NCBI GenBank assembly: GCA_003152255.1
Contig: PLZT01000638.1
Span: 1 to 15,648, forward strand
Source: Methylocystaceae bacterium
GTDB lineage: Bacteria; Pseudomonadota; Alphaproteobacteria; Rhizobiales; Beijerinckiaceae
Reading direction: 5' to 3'
DNA: 15,648 nt
The notes beneath the pieces were generated by a model. The model ran no database searches. It was given only the letters and a program-made list of their open reading frames with translations, and was not told the origin of the DNA. Made by a program: the position numbers and the translations under genes. Position 1 is the stretch's first letter; each line of letters starts with the position of its first letter. Positions 1 through 6,985 of this stretch are shown here, piece by piece.

Positions 1-1
1 G

Positions 2-121
2 CGGGGCAGAGGTCGGCGCCTCGTTATCGTCCAGTTCAATCCCGAGAACATTGACTTAGCGACTTTGTTTGCCTCTTCACCAGCGTTGTCCAAAAATGAA
101 AGCAACCGTCAATGTGCCTGA
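2..121 (+). CDS. possible C-terminal end of a gene entering from the left edge (doubtful)
   Basis: One plus-strand frame is open from the left edge to a TGA at 119-121, giving about 39 residues with no stop. It contains a hydrophobic stretch, LVIVQF, followed by a polar tail. The other two plus frames stop by about base 57. The length is too short to separate a real gene tail from chance, and no family is recognised. It is listed only because a gene reading into the window from the left would end here, just before the palindrome at 150-188. Confidence 0.2.
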   Translation, partial: RGRGRRLVIVQFNPENIDLATLFASSPALSKNESNRQCA

Positions 122-149
122 GCCGACACACTGACGAGCATCGCGATGT

Positions 150-188
150 ATATCGCATTACGACATTATATATATCGTGATGCGATAT
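150..188. promoter_or_regulatory. 39-bp near-perfect AT-rich palindrome, operator-like
   Basis: Arms ATATCGCAT (150-158) and ATGCGATAT (180-188) are perfect inverted repeats. Inside them ACGA (160-163) pairs with TCGT (175-178), with a single T/G mismatch between the paired blocks and an AT-rich centre. The surroundings are GC-rich, so the site stands out in composition. Its length and symmetry suit a dimeric repressor's operator or a strong cruciform. No confidently called gene starts next to it, so its target is unknown. Confidence 0.55.
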
Positions 189-392
189 GAATGCAAGCGA
201 ATTGTTTTCGACTTTTGCCCAGCATTATGCCGTACGCTCGACGAACCCATATGCTGTAGCGTCCGCGTCGAGCATATTTTCGCGAGATGTCGCAGTCCTC
301 GAAAACGGAAGCATCTGAATTTTCGGGTGTCATCGACGAGCGTTCATACGTTCGGAATTCATGTCGGCAAACGACGGCGGGCGACAGATCAC

Positions 393-422
393 TGGGGCGC
401 GAGCAAGTCGTCTCGCGCCCCA
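393..422 (-). terminator. hairpin closing the opgD / small-protein operon
   Basis: An 11-bp perfect inverted repeat, TGGGGCGCGAG (393-403) and CTCGCGCCCCA (412-422), has an 8-nt loop. On the minus strand it begins 9 nt after the TGA of the 38-aa gene. No T-run follows, so it is either a Rho-independent-like structure without a U-tract or a 3'-end-stabilising hairpin. Its position is independent support that a transcript, and hence the small gene before it, ends here. Confidence 0.6.
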
Positions 423-431
423 AGCGCTCAC

Positions 432-548
432 TCAGCCGCCGTGCGAAATGATCGGCGCGAAGTGAATGGCCGCGAAGACCAGCGCGATTGCGGCGACTGC
501 CCAAGCGACCTGCTTCAATAAGGCGCCCGTATCTCTTTTAGCTGCCAC
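432..548 (-). CDS. 38-aa single-pass membrane microprotein
   Basis: A GTG-started reading frame of 38 residues begins MAAKRDTG. A helix rich in Ala, Val, Ile and Phe spans about residues 12-33, and the protein ends in HGG. The basic N-terminus followed by the helix predicts a small inner-membrane protein with the N-terminus inside. The start is fixed by a strong Shine-Dalgarno, AGGAGA, at 555-560, six bases before the GTG. It lies 83 bp downstream of another tiny membrane ORF on the same strand, and an 11-bp-stem hairpin follows its stop after 9 nt. I do not recognise a family. Small proteins of this shape often act as accessory subunits of larger membrane complexes, but which complex is not visible. 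The RBS, helix and terminator together make this more likely real than chance. Confidence 0.5.
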   Translation of the reverse strand: MAAKRDTGALLKQVAWAVAAIALVFAAIHFAPIISHGG

Positions 549-631
549 TTTCTTTCTCCTAATTCATCCCTGTTTTATTGTCATAGGCGGAGCGCAGGGA
601 CAGTTGATCGCGTCGCCCAATTGGAATCTCG

Positions 632-709
632 CTACAGCGGGCCGCGCAAAAACGTTATGACGCAGGCGAGCGCGACGAGAAGGTAGAGATCCGACGCATT
701 GACGTGCAT
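632..709 (-). CDS. 25-aa single-helix membrane microprotein
   Basis: This ATG-started frame of 25 residues, starting MHVNASDLY, is almost entirely one hydrophobic helix (about residues 8-22, YLLVALACVITFL) and ends RGPL. An AGGA lies eight bases upstream of the ATG on the minus strand. It follows the secreted cysteine protein by 103 bp and precedes the 38-aa membrane ORF by 83 bp, all in the same direction, so one transcript could carry all of them. The size recalls small subunits such as KdpF or CydX, but the sequence does not match those I know. Real expression is uncertain; chance ORFs of this size are common, though a chance ORF with both an RBS and a clean transmembrane helix is less so. 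Confidence 0.35.
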   Translation of the reverse strand: MHVNASDLYLLVALACVITFLRGPL

Positions 710-812
710 GGCCTGGTTCCTGTATCAGCCCCCAGATTTTCAAAGCCTTACGTCAGTCGCAGCCGCAAACATTTCCCGCCGGGCCTCCGCGGATCGACAT
801 TGCCGACACGGC

Positions 813-1283
813 TCAGTAGGTATTGCCGTCCTGTCCCTTCCAGCCCTTGTCACTTTGGTCGAAGCGCGTTTCATCCTTGAATTCGATGACCTTGCCGGGT
901 TCGATGTATTGGCGTTCCTTCACCATCTTGTTTTGAATGGTGGTCGAGTAATAGGCGCTCGCCGAGCAACCAGCCTTCACGGCGTTTTCCGGACCCTCCG
1001 GCTTGCAATCGAGATTAGCGCCCTTGGGGAACTCCACCTTCGCCGTGAAGAAATATTCGACGCCCGCATGTCCGGCGCCTTCGACATCAAGCCGCCAAAA
1101 GCGCGTCACCTCGAATGCTTGAATCTTCGCGTCGGGATCGAACTTCTTCCTGACGAGATTCTCGAACACCTTGCGCGTGTCGTCATTGGTCGGCTCGCAT
1201 CCGAAGATGCAAAAAGCTTTCGCGGGCGCCGTTGCAAGCATCGTTGCAAAGAGCGCCAATGCGATGAATTTAGATTTGGTCAT
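813..1283 (-). CDS. small secreted cysteine-containing protein
   Basis: The protein has 156 residues and starts MTKSKFIALALF. A typical Sec signal peptide has its likely cleavage after AKA (about residue 23). The mature part has four cysteines, near residues 25, 29, 83 and 96, which could form two disulfides in the periplasm. It is rich in charged beta-type segments, and no known domain is recognised. The start at 1283 is preferred over the upstream in-frame start at 1322 because it gives a proper signal peptide and an AAAAGG lies about eight bases upstream. The opgD-like stop is only 13 bp before the ATG, so the genes are almost certainly cotranscribed and perhaps translationally coupled. 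That suggests a role with periplasmic glucan synthesis or the cell envelope, which is inference from position only. Confidence 0.75.
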   Translation of the reverse strand: MTKSKFIALALFATMLATAPAKAFCIFGCEPTNDDTRKVFENLVRKKFDPDAKIQAFEVTRFWRLDVEGAGHAGVEYFFTAKVEFPKGANLDCKPEGPENAVKAGCSASAYYSTTIQNKMVKERQYIEPGKVIEFKDETRFDQSDKGWKGQDGNTY

Positions 1284-1296
1284 GGCGAACGCCTTT

Positions 1297-2994
1297 TCAG
1301 TTGCTGGTGGGTTGACGAACAAATGCGGCGGCGTGCATGTCGGGAGCCTCTTGTGTGACAGCCTTCTGCACGCGCGGGGATTCCACGCGAATTTGCGAGG
1401 TGGGCGCCGTCGGCGCCGTCCAAGGAAAGGTCCATGTTTCCGTCAAGCTTCGTGAACCGGCGCGCAAGTAGGCGCGCAAGTCGCTGGTCTCCCCCGGTTT
1501 GACGGCTACGTCGAACATGGCTCGAAACCCGTCGATGTGCGGGTTTGCGGCTAAGCTCGCGCGCAAGATGGCTCCATTCGACGCGGTCGCGACGACTTCG
1601 ACCTGGGATGGGTCGGCGGCGTAATAGGCGAGGTCGCCACTTGCGAAGTCCACCATGAAACGCCGCGTTCCCGGCGCATCCTGTTCGGAGGAGCCAAGCG
1701 CCCGCGACGGCGCCATGAATGTGTTTACCGCACGTCCGTTTGGCGAGAGACGCGCGTCATCGAGACAGGCCGTCAGCCGATAGGCGTATGAGAAGGGTTC
1801 CAGGGGGGCCGGCGCAGCCGCCGGAACCCAACTCGCGACAATATTGTCGTTGGTCTCGTCGGGGGTGGACAATTCGATCAATTCGACGCGGCCAGGGCCC
1901 CAATCGCCTTTGGGCTCGACAAAATAACTGGGACGGGATTCGTAGCCGAGTTCGAGATCCTGATAGGACTCGAAAGTTCGATCGCGCTGCATGAGGCCAA
2001 AGCCCTTCGCGCTTCTGTCCAGAAAGGAAGTCGTTCTCTCGAAGGCAGGATTTGCCAAGGGGCGCCAAATCCACTCGTCGGCGCCGGCGAGCATCAGCAG
2101 CCCGTCGGAATCATGCAGTTCGGCGCGAAAGCCGTCCCGTACGCGATGGTCGTTCTCGCCTGTCAGAAACATCGAGGTCAGAGGGGCGAGACCGAATTTT
2201 ACTCCAGCGCGGCGGGGAAACAGCGTCGCTTCCACGTCGAGGGTGGTTTCCTGTCCCGGCGTCAGATCGAAGCGATAGGCGCCGGTCGCGGCTTCGCCGT
2301 CGAGCAAGGCATAGATCGTGGCGCGCCCATCGCCTGAAACAGGGGTTTCGAGCCAGAACTCGCGAAAGAAGGGAAAGCTCTCTTTTTCCGTTCCCGCTTC
2401 GACGCAGAGCGCGCGCGCCGACAGGCCATACTGCTGATCGCGTCCTAGGAATCGGAAATAGCTGGCGCCGAGAAAGGAGATTACCTCGTCGAAAACATGC
2501 GGATCGTTGAGCGGATAGTGAAGGCGAAAACCCGCGAAACCGGTGTCGATCGGCAATGGTTTGCTCAGCTTGACGCGGCCATAATCGAAAAAGTTTGGCG
2601 AATAGAGCACAGGCGAGACGATCCCATTCTGGATCAAGTTCACCGTGATCGCCCGCTTATACAAAAATCCCAGATGGAACGTCTCGACCCGAAAGGCTTT
2701 CGAGGCGTTCAACGGTATCGCGCGATCCGGCTTGAATCTTATGTCGCGCCAGGAGTCATATTCGAGTCCCTCGATCGCATCGGACAAGTGTGGCGGCGCT
2801 TCGATAAAAGGCGCGGCGGCAAGATCGCGCGCACGGCGAACGACGTCGTTGAAGCCAAATCGCGACGAGCTATTGGAACGTGTGGTTTCGGCGAATGCCC
2901 GCCCAATAACTGATAGATAGGCGCCAGCCATTGCAAGCGCGCGCATCAAGTTTCGACGGGTCATTCCTGGCGACGCGGGACTTGCGAATTGCAT
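1297..2994 (-). CDS. opgD: periplasmic glucan biosynthesis protein, MdoG/OpgD family
   Basis: This 565-residue protein belongs to the MdoG/OpgG/OpgD family, periplasmic proteins that build or trim osmoregulated periplasmic glucans. Family-typical segments are visible: FGFNDVVRRARDLA near residue 46, VVSFLGASYFR-like text (EVISFLGASYFRFLGRDQQYGLSARAL), PLTSMF, HDSDGLLM, EWIWRPL, KGFGLMQRDR and DNIVASWVP. The N-terminus holds a twin-arginine motif, TRRNLMRAL, and a hydrophobic stretch ending AFA, which fits OpgD (Tat-exported) better than Sec-exported OpgG. Length is normal for the family. The start at 2994 is chosen for a purine-rich upstream stretch; a start at residue 11 would put AGGA directly against the ATG. 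No opgH glucosyltransferase is in the window. It leads an apparent operon with the secreted protein and two microproteins. Confidence 0.88.
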   Translation of the reverse strand: MQFASPASPGMTRRNLMRALAMAGAYLSVIGRAFAETTRSNSSSRFGFNDVVRRARDLAAAPFIEAPPHLSDAIEGLEYDSWRDIRFKPDRAIPLNASKAFRVETFHLGFLYKRAITVNLIQNGIVSPVLYSPNFFDYGRVKLSKPLPIDTGFAGFRLHYPLNDPHVFDEVISFLGASYFRFLGRDQQYGLSARALCVEAGTEKESFPFFREFWLETPVSGDGRATIYALLDGEAATGAYRFDLTPGQETTLDVEATLFPRRAGVKFGLAPLTSMFLTGENDHRVRDGFRAELHDSDGLLMLAGADEWIWRPLANPAFERTTSFLDRSAKGFGLMQRDRTFESYQDLELGYESRPSYFVEPKGDWGPGRVELIELSTPDETNDNIVASWVPAAAPAPLEPFSYAYRLTACLDDARLSPNGRAVNTFMAPSRALGSSEQDAPGTRRFMVDFASGDLAYYAADPSQVEVVATASNGAILRASLAANPHIDGFRAMFDVAVKPGETSDLRAYLRAGSRSLTETWTFPWTAPTAPTSQIRVESPRVQKAVTQEAPDMHAAAFVRQPTSN

Positions 2995-3098
2995 TCTCTT
3001 CTCGTCGTTTCGTTTCTGTCGGAAATGGCTGAAGCAGTTGGATTGCAGGAGGCGCGGCAGTCGGAATTCAAATCATCGAAGGCGGCATCCGCGGTTGA

Positions 3099-3134
3099 CC
3101 TCGCGCCAGGACGTTTGGTCCGTCTGGCGCGAGG
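3099..3134 (-). terminator. hairpin ending the copper operon
   Basis: Arms 3099-3113 and 3121-3134 pair over 14 bp with one bulged G and a 7-nt loop (core CCTCGCGCCAG / CTGGCGCGAGG). On the minus strand it begins about 12 nt after the TAA of the PCu(A)C gene and lies before opgD, so it separates the copper operon from the glucan operon. There is no T-run after it, so termination may be Rho-assisted or the hairpin may protect the 3' end. Confidence 0.65.
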
Positions 3135-3146
3135 TAGGCTATTTCG

Positions 3147-3749
3147 TTACTTTGCGGGCGCCGGCATCCCGGGCATCGCATCGTGATGATCGTGGTCGTG
3201 CGGAGCCGGCGCGCCCGCGGGGCCCGCGGTGTCCTTGTTGTGGGCCTTTTCCCATCTGGCCTGCGCGTCCGCGTCATGCGCGTGCGCGGCGTCGGGCGCT
3301 TCGATCGCCGCGTCGATGACGACATCGCCAGCCTTCTCGAAGGTCAACGTCATCTCCAGTCCCCAGCCGACCTCAAGATGTTTCTTGATGTCGAGCAGCA
3401 GCACATAGGCGCCGCCCGGCGCTAGCGTGGTGGTCTGTTTGGGTGTTATCGCGATGCCCTTCGACGGCCCCTCTTCTCTGGCGTCGGCGTGAAACTCGAC
3501 CTTGCCGAATTTCTCCGCCTTGACGCCGATCAGCCTGTCGTCGGCCTCGCCGATGTTATGGATGAAGGCGTAAAAGTAAGCCTTGTTGTCGCCGTCGAGA
3601 GGCGCGCGCACCCAAGGGTGCTCGACAATCAGCTTGCCGAGTTCATATTCATGGGCCTTGGCCGCGTCCGAAGGGACAAGTCCGCCGGTCGCCGCGCCGC
3701 ACAGCAGGGCGCCGCCAGACAACAATAGATCACGCCGCTTGATCATCAT
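3147..3749 (-). CDS. periplasmic PCu(A)C-domain copper-binding protein (PmoF-like)
   Basis: This 200-residue exported protein has a PCu(A)C beta-barrel domain (about residues 40-148: VEHPWVRAP, DDRLIGVKAEKFGKVEFH, LAPGGAYVLLLDI, MTLTFEKAGDVVID). The signal carries KRRDLLLSGG and predicts cleavage at AKA, leaving His33 as the mature N-terminus (HEYELGK). The canonical H(M)-X10-M-X21-H-X-M copper site is mostly gone: His87 remains, but the Met position and the H-X-M pair (here YVL) are not copper ligands. PCu(A)C proteins of methanotrophs named PmoF are known to use a histidine brace instead, which fits an N-terminal His. The C-terminal 50 residues are a flexible tail rich in His, Asp and Met (HDHDHHDAMPGM). 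The start at 3749 has GGGAG seven bases upstream; a TTG at 3824 overlapping copD is less likely. It is the last gene of the copper operon and a likely periplasmic copper carrier. Confidence 0.85.
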   Translation of the reverse strand: MMIKRRDLLLSGGALLCGAATGGLVPSDAAKAHEYELGKLIVEHPWVRAPLDGDNKAYFYAFIHNIGEADDRLIGVKAEKFGKVEFHADAREEGPSKGIAITPKQTTTLAPGGAYVLLLDIKKHLEVGWGLEMTLTFEKAGDVVIDAAIEAPDAAHAHDADAQARWEKAHNKDTAGPAGAPAPHDHDHHDAMPGMPAPAK

Positions 3750-3820
3750 CCGTTTTCTCCCTTTGCTCTCGGCGCCGCCGCTGGATCGCCTCGGCGCCGC
3801 CCTCTCGATCTCCTCCCGCG

Positions 3821-5731
3821 TCAATGCGAGTGGAGGCTGATCACGACGAAAGGCTCCTTCGCCATCATCGCGATCTGGTCGCGCAATTGCGCGGCCATGT
3901 TGTCGCCCGGCTCGAAATGCCGGAATCGCGCGCGCACATAGCCCGAGCGATCAATCAGGAAATGCGCCTCGGCGATCTCGGTTGTCGGGGTCTCGTTGGG
4001 ATAGCGATTGATGATCGAATAGGCGCTTTCGACCGCCTTGGGATGCACGGACATTCGACCCATCACGCTTGAGGGGCAGCCGCCCTGATAGACGGTCACC
4101 TGATTGGCGCCCGCCGCCTTCGTCGTCTCGCGGGCGATCGAAAGGCTGGCCTCCAACGCTTTCTCGTCGTTCCCCGGCGCATTGCAATGCGCGATGGAGA
4201 GCAGGGTTGGCGCGCCGCGCAGATTCGCCAGAAGGTTGATCTTGTCCTGCGGGTCCTCAGTCGAAAAATCGGGCGCGACCAACCATTGGATCATGCCCCT
4301 CGGCCCCATGAAGCGCGACTGGTTCGTGCTCGACAGGAGCAACAGGAAATTGATCATGTCCCAACGGTCGTCGGTGTCGAGCGCGTCCTTGAAGCTCGGC
4401 ATCACGCCGCTCTGGCCACCGAAGGTCAGCCAGTGAAAAATATCGCCGATCGTATGCGTGCCGACATGCGGCGCGGTGAGATCGGCGGGGGTGACTTTTA
4501 GGCTCTTCGCCATCTCGCCGTTGCCCTCGCCGCCGGCGCCATGACAGCCGATGCAGTTCTCGCCGAAGTTCTTCTGGCCGCGGGCGATGGACTCGGCGGT
4601 GTAGTCGACGGTCGGATCGTTATAGGTGTCGGGATAGGCTTGGGTTCCGAACGAAGCCGTCGCGCTGAGCACGCCGGCCGCCAACGCGATGGGCGTCGCC
4701 GCGCGGCGCCAGGGGCGCGTTTTGGGGAGCCACCACAGCGTCGCGCCGAGCAACGGCAGCACGACGCCGCCAACGCCAAGCCACCAGGGCGGACTCCACA
4801 TCGGCACCCGAAGGCCCCAATAGCCCCAGGTCGCGGCCCAGGAGAGGCGGAACGGCAGTGGCCAATAAAGATCGGTTTCATGCGAGGCCGGCGTGCTGAC
4901 CGAAATATAGCCCGCGATGAACAGCAGTCCGACGGCGGCGACGGCCTCGACAAAGCCGACGCGGCCATACCAGACCACGTCGAAATCCCGCGCGGGCCGC
5001 CGGTTGATATGGAGCGCCAGCGCCAGCGCCGCCAGCATCGCCGCGCAGAACAGCGCCAGTTTAACCGTCAGCCAGCGCCCATAAGGCGTCGCCAGAAGAT
5101 TGGCGAAGCTGCCGACGTTTTCCCAGGCCATCACGAGGCCACTGGCGACAACCAAAGCTATCGCGATCTTGGCGATCAGCGACCAGCGCTCGGCCAGCTT
5201 CGCCGCGACCTCGGGCGGCTTATCGCGCCCGGTGAACATCCAGTAGACCAGCCCAAGCAGGCCGCCGATCCAGGTGAGGCCGGCGAAGGTATGGACCAGA
5301 AAGCTCGCCTGCGTGAACAACGTGAAGCTGTCGTCGATCGCATGACCGGTCACCGAGGTGACCGCCAACACCAGACCGCCGGCGCCCAGCGCGGCCTTGT
5401 CGAGCAGGTCCGACTTCACCGCGAGCCGCGCGAGGGTCAGGACCGCGAAGGTCAACGCGATCAGTTGCGTGACCACCCAGGCCTTGCCGACCACCGTGCC
5501 GGAGCAAAACGCGACCAGCGCCGCGTAATCGATTGGACGTTCGGTGGGAATGATCTCCCGCGCGATGGCCGCGATCAGAAAGAAGCCGAGAATTGCGCGC
5601 ACGGAGGCGAAAAATGCGACGACGACCTTGAAGCCGGCGCCGTCTTCGTCGATCAGTCGCGGCAAAAGCAACAGGCCCACGGCGAGAGCCGCCGGCAGAC
5701 TCTCGAAGAAGCGAAAAAACGCCAGATCCAT
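3821..5731 (-). CDS. copD: CopD membrane copper protein fused to cytochrome c and thioredoxin-like domains
   Basis: This 636-residue protein has at least three modules. Residues 1-280 hold multiple transmembrane helices with a CopD-type core (HTFAGLTWIGGLLGLVYW near 147; FIAGYISVSTPA near 271). Further membrane segments follow at about 310-360. Residues 375-470 are a c-type cytochrome: CIGCH at 393-397 binds haem, and Met444 in SGVMPSF is the probable axial ligand. Residues 500-636 look thioredoxin/SCO-like (APTLLSIAHC, VTVYQGGCP, AHFLIDRSGYVRARF) but have isolated cysteines (516, 552) and no CXXC. Known CopD proteins are usually about 300 residues, so this is a large fusion. CopD takes copper from periplasmic CopC across or into the inner membrane. 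The gene sits 157 bp after copC and ends 72 bp before the PCu(A)C start. The haem and thiol modules suggest redox handling of copper. Confidence 0.85.
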   Translation of the reverse strand: MDLAFFRFFESLPAALAVGLLLLPRLIDEDGAGFKVVVAFFASVRAILGFFLIAAIAREIIPTERPIDYAALVAFCSGTVVGKAWVVTQLIALTFAVLTLARLAVKSDLLDKAALGAGGLVLAVTSVTGHAIDDSFTLFTQASFLVHTFAGLTWIGGLLGLVYWMFTGRDKPPEVAAKLAERWSLIAKIAIALVVASGLVMAWENVGSFANLLATPYGRWLTVKLALFCAAMLAALALALHINRRPARDFDVVWYGRVGFVEAVAAVGLLFIAGYISVSTPASHETDLYWPLPFRLSWAATWGYWGLRVPMWSPPWWLGVGGVVLPLLGATLWWLPKTRPWRRAATPIALAAGVLSATASFGTQAYPDTYNDPTVDYTAESIARGQKNFGENCIGCHGAGGEGNGEMAKSLKVTPADLTAPHVGTHTIGDIFHWLTFGGQSGVMPSFKDALDTDDRWDMINFLLLLSSTNQSRFMGPRGMIQWLVAPDFSTEDPQDKINLLANLRGAPTLLSIAHCNAPGNDEKALEASLSIARETTKAAGANQVTVYQGGCPSSVMGRMSVHPKAVESAYSIINRYPNETPTTEIAEAHFLIDRSGYVRARFRHFEPGDNMAAQLRDQIAMMAKEPFVVISLHSH

Positions 5732-5888
5732 CCTACCGAACTTCCGATGTTGACTCGCCGTGGCGAGAACCTTCTATCCCCGTGATCAAACGATACGCCC
5801 GCCACATGCGACGCATTCTTGGCCGTTTTCCTGTTCTTTTGGTGCGCGACATCAAAATGACGTTTAAGCGCTCGCCGCGTCTTCGCGA

Positions 5889-6287
5889 CTACTTCGCGTC
5901 CACCGTGAATTCGTAATTGCCTTCGACGATATGACCGTCGGTCGACAGCACGCGATAGCGAACGATATAGCGCGCGGGCGGAAGATCGGGGGCGTCGAGG
6001 CTCAGTTCGCGCGGGGTCTCTGGCTTGCCGACCGCTCCTTGCGCGAGCACCTTGCCGTTCGGCGTTTCGATCGTCAGCTTCGAATAAGCCGGCTCCACGC
6101 CGCCGCCGAAGCGCAATTTGATCGTCTTAGGCGGAGTCGCGACGTGATCCTTCGACGAAGGCGTCGCATCCACTAAAAACGAATGCGCCATGGCAGGCGC
6201 GCCGGCCAGCAGCGACGCCGCCAGCGCTAGCCCGACCGAAAGTTTCGCCGAAAGCTTCAAAACATCGCGTCTGTCGATCTCGCCCAT
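5889..6287 (-). CDS. copC: periplasmic copper-binding protein CopC
   Basis: A 132-residue CopC-family protein. The signal peptide has RR at residues 6-7 (DRRDVLKLSAKLSVG), suggesting Tat export, and cleavage after AMA would leave His35 as the mature N-terminus (HSFLVDATPS). With Asp117 and His119 in the STDGH motif this makes the known CopC Cu(II) site: N-terminal amine and His, then the D-X-H pair. The rest is a small beta-barrel (IKLRFGGGVEPAYSKLTI, ARYIVRYRVLSTDGH, EGNYEFTV). No Met-rich Cu(I) loop is seen, so this is the Cu(II)-only class. GGGAG lies about nine bases before the ATG. It follows pmoD2 by 56 bp and precedes the copD fusion, the usual copCD order. Confidence 0.93.
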   Translation of the reverse strand: MGEIDRRDVLKLSAKLSVGLALAASLLAGAPAMAHSFLVDATPSSKDHVATPPKTIKLRFGGGVEPAYSKLTIETPNGKVLAQGAVGKPETPRELSLDAPDLPPARYIVRYRVLSTDGHIVEGNYEFTVDAK

Positions 6288-6343
6288 CGTCGTAAGCTCC
6301 CTTGGGATGTTTTTCTTTTCGGTACGTCGCGCGCCTCAAAGGT

Positions 6344-6952
6344 TCAGGCGGCGGGCTCGCTCCCGACCAGCTTCGACGGATGGCTGTGCTTCCAATAAGC
6401 CGCGACCATCAGGCCGATCAGCACCGCGCCCAAAATGAAAGGCACCCATTGCATCAACGTCGCGCCGACCGAAAATTTGAACGCCTGCGTTTCCTTCTCG
6501 CCATTGTCCTTGGTCAGCGTAACAAGGCCCATGTAATGCCCACTTTGCGAATAGTCGTGCTCGAAACTCAGCGTGCCGGTCTTGTAAAGTTTCGCTGGAA
6601 AGTGCACCTCGGTCAAAGGATCAAGATCTCCCGAAAGATTCACTGGCGTCAAGGGATCGCGAATGATCCGGATTTCGATCGGCATGTCCCGAAACTTCGG
6701 GTTTTCGATGTCGAAAACCATGATCACCTTGCCCGTCGAAGGGACCTCCTCGCAATATTCGTTGCGCGACTGACCGGGCAGGTAAGATGTGATGTGGATC
6801 ATGTCGTAGCCGAACATGACCATGCACATATTGCCCATGCTCATCGCCTCGGGACCATCGCCGCCGGCAAATGCCCCGCCAGTCGCTGACAACAGAAGCA
6901 GAAGCGCCGTCAACACGCCGGCCGCGGCGCTTCTCCGTTTATTCGCATTCAT
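6344..6952 (-). CDS. pmoD: PmoD/AmoD-family copper protein, second paralogue
   Basis: This 202-residue protein has a signal peptide (cleavage near AFA, residue 29), a periplasmic beta-rich domain and a C-terminal transmembrane helix at about 167-187 followed by a short cytoplasmic tail. The family signature is the Cys43...Cys67 pair spaced 24 residues apart, bracketed by CMVMFGYDM and SRNEYCEEVP. PmoD of Methylocystis is known to assemble a CuA-type site at a homodimer interface from Cys and Met residues of this region. Shared downstream text with the first copy includes KLYKTGTLSFEHDY and GLVTLTKDNGE. This copy is richer in Met before the first Cys (AMSMGNMCMVM), and its Met positions are offset from those of the other copy. 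The Shine-Dalgarno is weak (GAGG, about ten bases upstream), so translation may depend on the gene 33 bp ahead. Confidence 0.85.
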   Translation of the reverse strand: MNANKRRSAAAGVLTALLLLLSATGGAFAGGDGPEAMSMGNMCMVMFGYDMIHITSYLPGQSRNEYCEEVPSTGKVIMVFDIENPKFRDMPIEIRIIRDPLTPVNLSGDLDPLTEVHFPAKLYKTGTLSFEHDYSQSGHYMGLVTLTKDNGEKETQAFKFSVGATLMQWVPFILGAVLIGLMVAAYWKHSHPSKLVGSEPAA

Positions 6953-6985
6953 GTTGGGATCGCCTCGTCGATGGAGTGGTGCGCG

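Noticed and set aside
166..504. 112-codon minus-strand frame near the left end
   Set aside because: No RBS at any start, odd Arg/Ser-rich content; it overlaps the hairpin at 393-422 and the palindrome at 150-188.
5754..5767. CTCGCC-GT-GGCGAG palindrome upstream of copD as an operator
   Set aside because: Only 6-bp arms around a 2-nt centre in GC-rich DNA, in the middle of an operon; easily due to chance.
4541..5785. Long plus-strand reading frame of 414 codons opposite copD
   Set aside because: It is very rich in Arg, Gln, Glu and Gly without domains, and lies entirely opposite a convincing copD fusion; an antisense shadow caused by high GC.
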